Shown piece by piece: positions 1-5,181 of a stretch of 5,441 bases of DNA. The position numbers and the translations under genes are program-made. The notes under the pieces are model-generated. The model did not search any database, had not been told where the DNA came from, and saw nothing but the letters and a program-made list of their open reading frames with translations. Numbering within the stretch: position 1 is the first letter of the stretch; every line of letters starts with the position of its first letter. This DNA comes from Oscillospiraceae bacterium. Its GTDB lineage: Bacteria; Bacillota; Clostridia; Oscillospirales; Acutalibacteraceae. Location of the stretch: contig DNGF01000019.1 of assembly GCA_003486665.1 (NCBI GenBank), forward strand, positions 11,108 to 16,548, in the 5' to 3' direction.

Positions 1-2
1 AC

Positions 3-560
3 GGATGCATCGGGCTTATTAAGGCCGTGAGAAATTTTGATACAAGCTACAAGGTGCGATTTTCGACATATGCCGTTCCGATGATCATCGGCGAGGTAAG
101 ACGTTATCTGAGGGACAACAATTCCGTCAGAGTCAGCCGTTCTCTTCGCGACACGGCATACAAGGCGATCCAGGTTAGAGAAAGGCTTTCCAATGAACTG
201 AACAGGGAGCCGAGAGTTGAGGAAATTGCCAAGGAGCTGAACATGAACAAAGAGGATGTTGTCATCGCACTTGAAGCAATAGTTGAACCCGTTTCGCTGT
301 ATGAACCGGTCTATAATGAGGGCGGCGATGCGATATATGTTATGGATCAGATCGGCGACAGAAATACTCCGGATAACTGGATGGACGAAATCATGATAAG
401 AGATTCGATCAAGAATCTTTCACAGAGAGAAAAAAATATCCTGAACCTACGATTTATGCTCGGTAAGACCCAAACTGAAGTGGCCAAAGAGATCGGCATC
501 TCGCAGGCGCAGGTTTCAAGACTTGAAAAAAGCGCTTTAAAAAGAATTAAAGGACAATAA
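3..560 (+). CDS. sigG: RNA polymerase sporulation-specific sigma factor SigG, 3' part (5' end outside window)
   Basis: SigG directs RNA polymerase to late forespore genes after engulfment in endospore formers. The reading frame is open from base 3 and the first visible residues (GCIGLIKAV) are already internal to sigma region 2, so the start codon lies upstream; the GTG at 27 is an internal valine. 185 residues are visible. In order they are the end of region 2 (FSTYAVPMIIGEVRRYLRD), the region 3 start (VRVSRSLRD), a region 3 helical segment (LNREPRVEEIAKEL), and region 4 with a helix-turn-helix (QTEVAKEIGISQAQVSRLEK) just before the C-terminus. The segment PVSLYEPVYNEGGDAIYVMDQ matches what I recall of SigG rather than SigF, which differs at this point. 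No terminator hairpin follows the TAA stop; the next gene begins 65 bp later with its own promoter, so readthrough is possible. SigF is the main alternative and seems unlikely. Confidence 0.93.
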   Translation, partial: GCIGLIKAVRNFDTSYKVRFSTYAVPMIIGEVRRYLRDNNSVRVSRSLRDTAYKAIQVRERLSNELNREPRVEEIAKELNMNKEDVVIALEAIVEPVSLYEPVYNEGGDAIYVMDQIGDRNTPDNWMDEIMIRDSIKNLSQREKNILNLRFMLGKTQTEVAKEIGISQAQVSRLEKSALKRIKGQ

Positions 561-563
561 ATA

Positions 564-592
564 TTGAAATCGGAAATTTAATATGATATAAT
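564..592 (+). promoter_or_regulatory. Sigma-A-type promoter of the DUF6873 gene
   Basis: A -35 box TTGAAA (564-569) and a -10 box TATAAT (587-592) are separated by exactly 17 bp, and the -10 is preceded by TGA (584-586), an extended -10. Transcription would start near 598-600, giving a leader of about 26 nt before the GTG start. The -35 lies only 4 bp after the sigG stop codon. The boxes resemble the housekeeping sigma consensus, not the sigma-F/G consensus. The spacer is inside an imperfect AT-only inverted repeat (561-584), which I judge too weak to call an operator. Confidence 0.75.
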
Positions 593-610
593 CATCAAAA
601 TGGAATTACA

Positions 611-617
611 AAAGGGG
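611..617 (+). promoter_or_regulatory. Ribosome binding site that fixes the GTG start at 626
   Basis: AAAGGGG lies 8 nt before GTG 626 and is the only good Shine-Dalgarno match here. There is no in-frame ATG nearby, so the GTG is the start even though it is a rarer initiation codon. Confidence 0.7.
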
Positions 618-625
618 AGAGGACT

Positions 626-1405
626 GTGTTAAAAACAATTGATATTCCGTGTTTACCGCAGAGTAAGGCGGTCGTTGCTGTGTCTTCTGAGGCAAAAAAT
701 ACAATTGAAAGCTTAAAAAAATCAGATACAAAGGTTTTTGAAATTGAAGTAAACAATAATTTGGAGCCGTCAGTTGCTTCTCACGCGGATTGCAACCTTG
801 CAAATCTCGGCGGAGGAACATTTATATGCGATAACAGCAATATAATGGAGTTAACATTATTCTGTTCAAAATGCAGAATTGTTAAAAATTTAACAGGCGA
901 TAGGGAATTTATTAATATCATTCGTGCCGATGTTTGCTCTCCGTATCCGAACGAAGCGGCGATAAACGTTAAATCCTTCGGGAGCGGTATTGTATGCAAT
1001 ACATCGCTGGTTGATCCGTCAATTAAAGAGTTTGCAGAAAAGAACAATATCAAGCTATATCATTGCAATCAAGGTTATGCAGGCTGCTCAACGGTCTTGG
1101 TGGCTCAAAAAGCCGTAATGACAGATGACAGATCGGTTTACGATACTTTCAATCGAATAGGATTTGACCGTCTGATGCTTTCTAAGGGTCAGATTAAACT
1201 GAGCGGACATGAGTACGGTTTTATCGGCGGATGCTGCGGCTTTATTGATAAAAACCTGCTTGCATTTAACGGCAGACTTGATACGCTTGACGATGCAGAC
1301 AAAATAAAAGATTTTCTCGGTAAATATAATGTTAAATATATTGAGCTTACAGATGAGCCGCTGACTGATATCGGCGGAATTGTTCCTTTATTTGAAGAGG
1401 CATAA
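626..1405 (+). CDS. DUF6873-family protein with predicted GME (pentein-like) fold, function unknown
   Basis: A 259-residue protein without signal peptide or membrane segment, so probably cytosolic. From memory it matches the Firmicutes family named DUF6873, assigned to the GME (guanidine-modifying enzyme) fold of deiminases, dihydrolases and amidinotransferases. Recognisable blocks are HADCNLANLGGGTFICD (53-69), NQGYAGCST (148-156), KGQIKLSGHEYGFIGGCCG (187-205) and LTDEPLTDIGGIVPL (241-255). His53, Asp55, Cys154 and Asp248 are candidate functional residues by position in conserved-looking blocks; this is inference. The C-terminal block has no cysteine where classical GME enzymes carry the nucleophile, so an ordinary deiminase activity should not be assumed. 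It has 11 cysteines, including a CSKC pair at 80-83, which is many for this length. The gene has its own promoter and a strong terminator, so it can be a single-gene unit, though readthrough from sigG is possible. No substrate can be assigned. Confidence 0.78.
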   Translation: MLKTIDIPCLPQSKAVVAVSSEAKNTIESLKKSDTKVFEIEVNNNLEPSVASHADCNLANLGGGTFICDNSNIMELTLFCSKCRIVKNLTGDREFINIIRADVCSPYPNEAAINVKSFGSGIVCNTSLVDPSIKEFAEKNNIKLYHCNQGYAGCSTVLVAQKAVMTDDRSVYDTFNRIGFDRLMLSKGQIKLSGHEYGFIGGCCGFIDKNLLAFNGRLDTLDDADKIKDFLGKYNVKYIELTDEPLTDIGGIVPLFEEA

Positions 1406-1411
1406 TACACG

Positions 1412-1454
1412 AACAGACCGATTTAGGCTATTTGCTTAATCGGTCTGTTTTTCT
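1412..1454 (+). terminator. Rho-independent terminator after the DUF6873 gene
   Basis: A perfect 12-bp stem, AACAGACCGATT (1412-1423) with AATCGGTCTGTT (1438-1449), encloses a 14-nt loop and runs straight into a T-rich tract (TTTTTCTGTTTT from about 1448). It starts 7 nt after the TAA stop. The upstream arm has no matching A-run, so it works mainly in the + direction. Confidence 0.93.
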
Positions 1455-1522
1455 GTTTTATATGCGTTTTTTTAAATATCCTCCATATTAAGGTAAAATT
1501 TTTATGTTTTAACTCCCCTTTT

Positions 1523-1548
1523 TGATACAAAATATTTATTTTGTATCA
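1523..1548. repeat. Perfect 26-bp palindrome upstream of the recombinase promoter (operator or recombination-site candidate)
   Basis: TGATACAAAATA (1523-1534) and its exact reverse complement TATTTTGTATCA (1537-1548) are separated by TT. The palindrome ends 4 bp before the -35 box of the recombinase promoter. It is too AT-rich, and lacks a T-run, to be a good terminator. Its placement suits a dimeric DNA-binding protein acting on this promoter. With one extra base on each side, the 28-bp span also fits the 11-6-11 arm-core-arm layout of Xer target sites, although it does not resemble the Bacillus dif sequence. The structure is seen directly; the role is inference. Confidence 0.6.
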
Positions 1549-1552
1549 TTAC

Positions 1553-1581
1553 TTGATTTTTTCAGTGAGCTATGTTATAAT
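1553..1581 (+). promoter_or_regulatory. Sigma-A-type promoter of the tyrosine recombinase gene
   Basis: -35 TTGATT (1553-1558) and -10 TATAAT (1576-1581) with a 17-bp spacer and an extended -10 TGT (1573-1575). The predicted transcript starts near 1588 and has a leader of about 50 nt before ATG 1639. Confidence 0.82.
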
Positions 1582-1623
1582 ATCCTTACCCTATCAGTAG
1601 TCCGATAAATGAAAGAACAGATA

Positions 1624-1630
1624 AAAAGGA
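1624..1630 (+). promoter_or_regulatory. Ribosome binding site that selects ATG 1639 over ATG 1609
   Basis: AAAAGGA lies 8 nt before ATG 1639. The upstream in-frame ATG at 1609 is preceded by AGTCCGATAA, which has no Shine-Dalgarno match, so the shorter protein is the likelier product. Confidence 0.7.
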
Positions 1631-1638
1631 ATGTTATT

Positions 1639-2601
1639 ATGCACAAGGAAGAATTTTCATCTTTACCTCAATATGTCATTGAATTCTTGAATTATCTTTC
1701 GGTGGTTAAAAGCAAGTCTGAGCTTACCGTACTGGAGTACGCCTCCGACCTTCGGCTTTTTTTCAGGTTTATGCTTGTTTACCGCGGTTTGGTTCCAAAG
1801 GATTGTGACTTTGAAAAAATTGCAATTGATTTTATTGACATTGATTTCATCAAAAGTATCAAGATATCCGACGCATATGCTTTCCTCTCATATTGCAGGA
1901 ACGAGCGAAAAAATAATGATGCCGCCATCGCGCGCAAGGTTTCTTCGATTCGTGCATTTTTTAAGTATCTGTTCCTTAAAATAAAGGTTATTTCGGAAAA
2001 TCCCATGGAAGAGCTTGAGCTGCCCAAGAAGAAAAAATCTTTACCGAAATATCTCACCCTTGAAGAAAGCATTAAGCTGCTCAAGAGCGTTGAGGGCCGC
2101 GACAAGGAACGCGATTATGCCATTCTTGTTCTTTTCCTAAACTGCGGCTTACGTCTTTCCGAGCTTTGCAGTTTGAATTACAGCGATATCAATACTGATA
2201 ATACCATGACCGTAACGGGTAAAGGAAATAAGGAACGCACGATCTACCTTAACGAAATGTGCGTAAATGCCGTTAATGAATACATGAAGGTTCGCCCTGT
2301 TGACGGAGTTAAAGACAAGAAAGCGCTGTTTCTCAGCAACAGAAAATGCCGGATCAGTCCTAAAACCGTTCAGCATATCGTTGAAAAATACATTGAAAAA
2401 TCAGGCCTTGGCGACCGCGGATTTTCGACCCATAAGCTCAGACATACTGCCGCAACCTTAATGTATCAGCAAGGCGGTGTTGATGTTCTGCTGATAAAGG
2501 ATATCCTCGGTCATGAAAATCTCGCGACAACCGAAATATATACTCACATTGTCAATTCTCAGCTCAAGGAAGCCGTTGAGTCAAATCCCTTAAATCAATG
2601 A
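1639..2601 (+). CDS. Tyrosine recombinase, XerC/XerD-like
   Basis: A 320-residue site-specific recombinase of the phage-integrase/Xer family, which cuts and rejoins DNA through a tyrosine-DNA intermediate. All catalytic residues are visible (numbered from Met at 1639): Arg172 in LRLSEL, Lys195 in TGKGNKER, His265 and Arg268 in HKLRHTAAT, His292 in LGHENLATTEIYTH, and the nucleophile Tyr301. The N-terminal core-binding (SAM-like) domain spans about 8-125, and the catalytic domain about 135-312. The protein is about 20 residues longer than typical XerC/XerD, with extra sequence near residues 48-75 of the N-terminal domain. An in-frame ATG at 1609 would add 10 residues but lacks a ribosome binding site. 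The gene stands alone with its own promoter, with no excisionase, relaxase or cargo genes nearby, and lies beside spoIIM as xerD (ripX) lies near spoIIM in Bacillus. A chromosome-dimer resolvase is therefore favoured over an element integrase. I do not choose between XerC, XerD or a single-protein Xer, so no symbol is given. The 3' end overlaps the convergent gene by 12 bp. Confidence 0.92.
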   Translation: MHKEEFSSLPQYVIEFLNYLSVVKSKSELTVLEYASDLRLFFRFMLVYRGLVPKDCDFEKIAIDFIDIDFIKSIKISDAYAFLSYCRNERKNNDAAIARKVSSIRAFFKYLFLKIKVISENPMEELELPKKKKSLPKYLTLEESIKLLKSVEGRDKERDYAILVLFLNCGLRLSELCSLNYSDINTDNTMTVTGKGNKERTIYLNEMCVNAVNEYMKVRPVDGVKDKKALFLSNRKCRISPKTVQHIVEKYIEKSGLGDRGFSTHKLRHTAATLMYQQGGVDVLLIKDILGHENLATTEIYTHIVNSQLKEAVESNPLNQ

Positions 2602-3234
2602 AAAGGAAAAAAGCCCGCCGAATAAATACTCTAAAATTGTCTTAACCGCAGACGCGGCAATAATAAAAATGCAGTTCCTGAAGAACGATTTGTAATAAAC
2701 AACAAATCCGTAATTCGGGAATTTTGCTTTTTTAGAGATACTTTTCATAATATACTCGGACATATTAATGCTTTCTCTGCAGCACAGAATTATTGAGAGC
2801 AGGCATAGTGTGGCATACGGAAAGATCATTATAATGCAGTACCCAAGTCCCTTAAGCGTGTATTCGTTATAGAGATAAAACGAAATACTGCCGATAATAT
2901 ATCCGTATGCAAGCGGCATAACGTTCGTTATCAGCGAACCGAACACTGAAAGACCGAGAAAAAATGTTATTATCAGAAAGACGGCAGGAAAAATAAGATA
3001 CAGCAAAAATTCCGATCCAGCCGACGGTATGTCACGGTTGAGTATTACATCGGTAAAGTATTCGGTTATTCTCAAAAAGAGCTTTCCCTCCCCTTTTCCG
3101 CCCAGACAGCCGCTTATTATTCCGCCGAATGTAAAAATGACCGGAAGAATTATTTTCCAATTTGACAATACCTCGGCAGCTTTCAGGCTGTATTTGTGAA
3201 AATTCAATGGCTTTTTCGTTCCGATAACAGACAT
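2590..3234 (-). CDS. spoIIM: Stage II sporulation protein M-like membrane protein (SpoIIM/DUF95 family)
   Basis: SpoIIM is the integral-membrane member of the SpoIID-SpoIIM-SpoIIP complex that remodels peptidoglycan while the mother cell engulfs the forespore. This 214-residue protein equals the Bacillus SpoIIM length as I recall it, and has about five hydrophobic segments (27-44, 77-96, 104-122, 131-152 and 187-208). The segment FFLGLSVFGSLITNVMPLAYGYIIGS (about 91-116) and the following ...GYCIIMIFPYATLCLL... resemble the SpoIIM pattern ILGISVIGLP...KGIVVGF...LPQNL. The identification is by remembered pattern, so the family is fairly secure but the exact orthology less so. Start ATG (3232-3234) has AAAGGAG 10 nt upstream. 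That region can fold so that the start codon is paired (see the hairpin entry). No convincing promoter is visible in the 99 bp to the upstream gene, which ends in a terminator. The gene converges on the recombinase gene, overlapping it by 12 bp. Confidence 0.8.
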   Translation of the reverse strand: MSVIGTKKPLNFHKYSLKAAEVLSNWKIILPVIFTFGGIISGCLGGKGEGKLFLRITEYFTDVILNRDIPSAGSEFLLYLIFPAVFLIITFFLGLSVFGSLITNVMPLAYGYIIGSISFYLYNEYTLKGLGYCIIMIFPYATLCLLSIILCCRESINMSEYIMKSISKKAKFPNYGFVVYYKSFFRNCIFIIAASAVKTILEYLFGGLFSFSLI

Positions 3235-3265
3235 AGCTTGTCAACTCCTTTATAAAGGCTATGCC
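3230..3265 (-). promoter_or_regulatory. Possible translation-control hairpin over the spoIIM start
   Basis: Read on the - strand, GGCATAGC (3265-3258) can pair over 8 bp (one G-U) with GCTATGTC (3237-3230), which contains the ATG start codon. The 20-nt loop carries the AAAGGAG ribosome binding site, itself part of the palindrome CCTTTATAAAGG. The pairing is seen in the sequence; a regulatory effect is inference and needs a transcript that begins upstream of 3265. Confidence 0.4.
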
Positions 3266-3273
3266 GATATACC

Positions 3274-3307
3274 AAAAAAAATACCGCAAATCATACGATC
3301 TGCGGTA
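3274..3307 (-). terminator. Rho-independent terminator of the beta-galactosidase gene
   Basis: On the - strand TACCGCAGATC (3307-3297) pairs with GATTTGCGGTA (3292-3282) around a GTAT loop, an 11-bp stem with one G-U pair, followed by eight T residues (3281-3274). On the + strand the same position is an A-C mismatch, which supports the - direction. Confidence 0.92.
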
Positions 3308-3333
3308 AAAATCAATGTGTGAGACGGCGTTTT

Positions 3334-5085
3334 TTAACCTAAATCCGGCTTATCAAGAAATGTAACACAGCTTCGATCCGAGCTGTCCGTTTCAAAAACA
3401 ACAATCTCATTGTCACCTTTTTTAAGCATCGGAGCAGGAACATAGAGCGTTTTCTGCGGTCCTGCCGGGTTGAAATAACGTCCGATATTGAAGCCGTTGA
3501 CAAATACAACGCCCTTTGTGAAACCGTCAAGACGCATGAATGTGTCGTGCGGTTCGTCTTCAATTCTGAGCGTTCCCTTAAGAAACGAAGCGACCTTGAC
3601 CGCTCCGCTTTCCTGCTTATATTCGAGCGATGAAATGTCATTAAGCGGCAGCGGATACGTATCCCAGCCGAAGTGGTACTGCAGATTGAATCTGATGCCC
3701 TTGACGCCCTTTCTGTCCATGATTCTCGGTCCGTAGTTAACTCTGCCCATATTCTCGCAAAGTATGTCTATGCGGCAGTTCTCGCCTTTTTTAAGCGAAA
3801 AACTGACAGGCTCGCCCTCTCTTGTGCGTTCATAATAGCCCTTGTACTCGCCGTCAATGAATACAACAGCTCTGTCGTGAACCGCATCAAACTTGATTTC
3901 TCTTTCATCCCTCGGACCGTCAACGACCGTTGAATAAAGTGTGAAGCCGTAATATTGACCGATATCCTCCATGAATTTCGGTGCGGCGGAATGCACAGGC
4001 TTTGAAAGGAGCTTTGCCGCGTCAAAAATACTGCATCTTTCGTTCAATTCAAGCTTGCCGTAAGCGGCTTTTTCGGAATTTTTAACCGTCAGTTCGGGAA
4101 GCTTCCCGAAACGCTCTTCAATGATTTTTCTGACCTCGTAATACGCAGGCGTAAGATCACCGGCTTCGGAAAGAAGCGCATTGTAGTCGTAGCTTGTTAT
4201 TGTCGGTTCATATTTATCATAATAGTTTGCGCCGTTCATGAACCCAAAATTTGTTCCGCCGTGGAACATATAAAAGTTCAGCGATGCGCCGCAGTCAATC
4301 ATTTCCTTAAAGAGATCTGCAACCTCCTTAGGATCTCTGACATGATGCTCTTCATACCAATGATCAAACCATCCGACCCAGTATTCACCGCACATCAACG
4401 GCTGATCGGGTCTGAAATCGTTAAGCACTCTGAAATTCTCTTCCGCTCTTGAACCGAAGTTCGCAACACATGGATATTCGGGCAGTGTTCCGCCCTGCAG
4501 GCTTGAATAGTCTGCACCGTCGGAAGTGAACAGCAGACAGTCAACACCGTTTTTTTTATAAATTTCGGCAATTTTCTGCATATACTCGTGATCATCGCCG
4601 TAGCTGCCGTACTCGTTTTCAATCTGCATCATTATAATGTTTCCGCCGTTTGTTGAAAGCTTCGGCACAATTCGGCGCAAAAGCTCGTTATAATAACGCT
4701 CAACCTTTGAAATGAACAGCTCGTCATTGCATCGAACCGTCATCTCAGGATAATTAAGCAGCCATGCCGGCAGACCGCCCATCTCCCATTCGGCGCAGAT
4801 ATACGGACCCGGACGAAGAATAACGTTCAGTCCAAGCTCTTTTGCAATGTCGATATATGCTTCGAGATCGAGCATTCCGCCGAAATCAAAAACGCCCTCC
4901 TGCGACTCGTGAAGATTCCAGCAGGTATAGGTTTCAACTGTATTGAAGCCGCATTCTTTCAGCTTCAGAAGTCTGTCGTGCCAATATTCTCTCGGAATTC
5001 TGAAATAGTGCATTGCGCCCGAAATTATTGTATATTCCTCCCCGTCAAGGAAGAATTTGTTGCCCTTGTAGGTCAGTATTGCCAT
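3334..5085 (-). CDS. Cytosolic beta-galactosidase, glycoside hydrolase family 35
   Basis: A 583-residue GH35 enzyme that removes terminal beta-linked galactose with retention of configuration. The catalytic barrel covers about residues 8-325. The family signature IIMMQIENEYG (150-160) carries the predicted acid/base Glu158, and MCGEYW (231-236) the predicted nucleophile Glu234. Other GH35 hallmarks are RPGPYICAEWEMGGLPAWL (91-109), FHGGTNFGF (274-282) and SYDYNALLSEAGDLTPAYYE (298-317). Two beta-sandwich domains follow, the last ending with FTKGVVFVNGFNIGRYF (522-538) and GPQKTLYVPAPMLKKGDNEIVVF (542-564). There is no signal peptide, so it acts on imported oligosaccharides. Length and layout resemble pneumococcal BgaC, which prefers Gal-beta-1,3-GlcNAc; the linkage preference here is inference. 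ATG 5085 has GAGGTGAT 3-5 nt upstream. The gene has its own promoter and terminator and no transporter or sugar-metabolism neighbour in view. Confidence 0.95.
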   Translation of the reverse strand: MAILTYKGNKFFLDGEEYTIISGAMHYFRIPREYWHDRLLKLKECGFNTVETYTCWNLHESQEGVFDFGGMLDLEAYIDIAKELGLNVILRPGPYICAEWEMGGLPAWLLNYPEMTVRCNDELFISKVERYYNELLRRIVPKLSTNGGNIIMMQIENEYGSYGDDHEYMQKIAEIYKKNGVDCLLFTSDGADYSSLQGGTLPEYPCVANFGSRAEENFRVLNDFRPDQPLMCGEYWVGWFDHWYEEHHVRDPKEVADLFKEMIDCGASLNFYMFHGGTNFGFMNGANYYDKYEPTITSYDYNALLSEAGDLTPAYYEVRKIIEERFGKLPELTVKNSEKAAYGKLELNERCSIFDAAKLLSKPVHSAAPKFMEDIGQYYGFTLYSTVVDGPRDEREIKFDAVHDRAVVFIDGEYKGYYERTREGEPVSFSLKKGENCRIDILCENMGRVNYGPRIMDRKGVKGIRFNLQYHFGWDTYPLPLNDISSLEYKQESGAVKVASFLKGTLRIEDEPHDTFMRLDGFTKGVVFVNGFNIGRYFNPAGPQKTLYVPAPMLKKGDNEIVVFETDSSDRSCVTFLDKPDLG

Positions 5086-5102
5086 GGAATCACCTCAAAA
5101 AT

Positions 5103-5131
5103 ATTATACAGAAAAATCCGCGCGAGGTCAA
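5103..5131 (-). promoter_or_regulatory. Sigma-A-type promoter of the beta-galactosidase gene
   Basis: On the - strand, -35 TTGACC (5131-5126) and -10 TATAAT (5108-5103) are spaced by 17 bp, close to consensus. The expected start near 5096 gives a leader of only about 11 nt that begins at the ribosome binding site (GAGGTG, 5096-5091). No catabolite-repression (cre-like) site is evident around it. Confidence 0.85.
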
Positions 5132-5140
5132 TTGTTATAT

Positions 5141-5171
5141 AAAAAAAGACCTCTCCGTATTTGAAGAAGTC
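5141..5171 (-). terminator. Rho-independent terminator of trxB
   Basis: On the - strand GACTTCTTC (5171-5163) pairs with GGAGAGGTC (5156-5148) around the 6-nt loop AAATAC, a 9-bp stem with two G-U pairs, followed by seven T residues (5147-5141). It lies 11 nt after the trxB stop codon and 10 bp before the next promoter's -35 box. Confidence 0.88.
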
Positions 5172-5181
5172 CTTTACATTA

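Noticed and set aside
27..29. GTG as the start of the sigma factor gene
   Set aside because: The frame stays open to the window edge and the residues before it (GCIGLIKA) match conserved sigma region 2, so the gene is simply cut by the window.
561..584. AT-only inverted repeat after sigG as a terminator
   Set aside because: The stem is imperfect with no G-C pairs and no T-run, and it overlaps a good promoter.
1639..2601. Recombinase as the marker of an integrated mobile element
   Set aside because: No excisionase, relaxase, cargo genes, tRNA attachment site or flanking direct repeats are visible, and the neighbours are core chromosomal genes.
2646..2657. Hairpin CCGC-AGAC-GCGG as a terminator of the recombinase gene
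   Set aside because: The stem is only 4 bp, there is no T-run, and it lies inside the spoIIM coding sequence.
3245..3283. Sigma-E promoter for spoIIM with CATAGCCT as -10
   Set aside because: Both boxes match poorly, the supposed -35 overlaps the terminator T-run, and the transcript would start within the ribosome binding site.
5124..5153. Inverted repeat GAGGTC/GACCTC linking the trxB terminator and the galactosidase -35 box as an operator
   Set aside because: The arms are only 6 bp and are explained by the terminator stem on one side and the promoter on the other.
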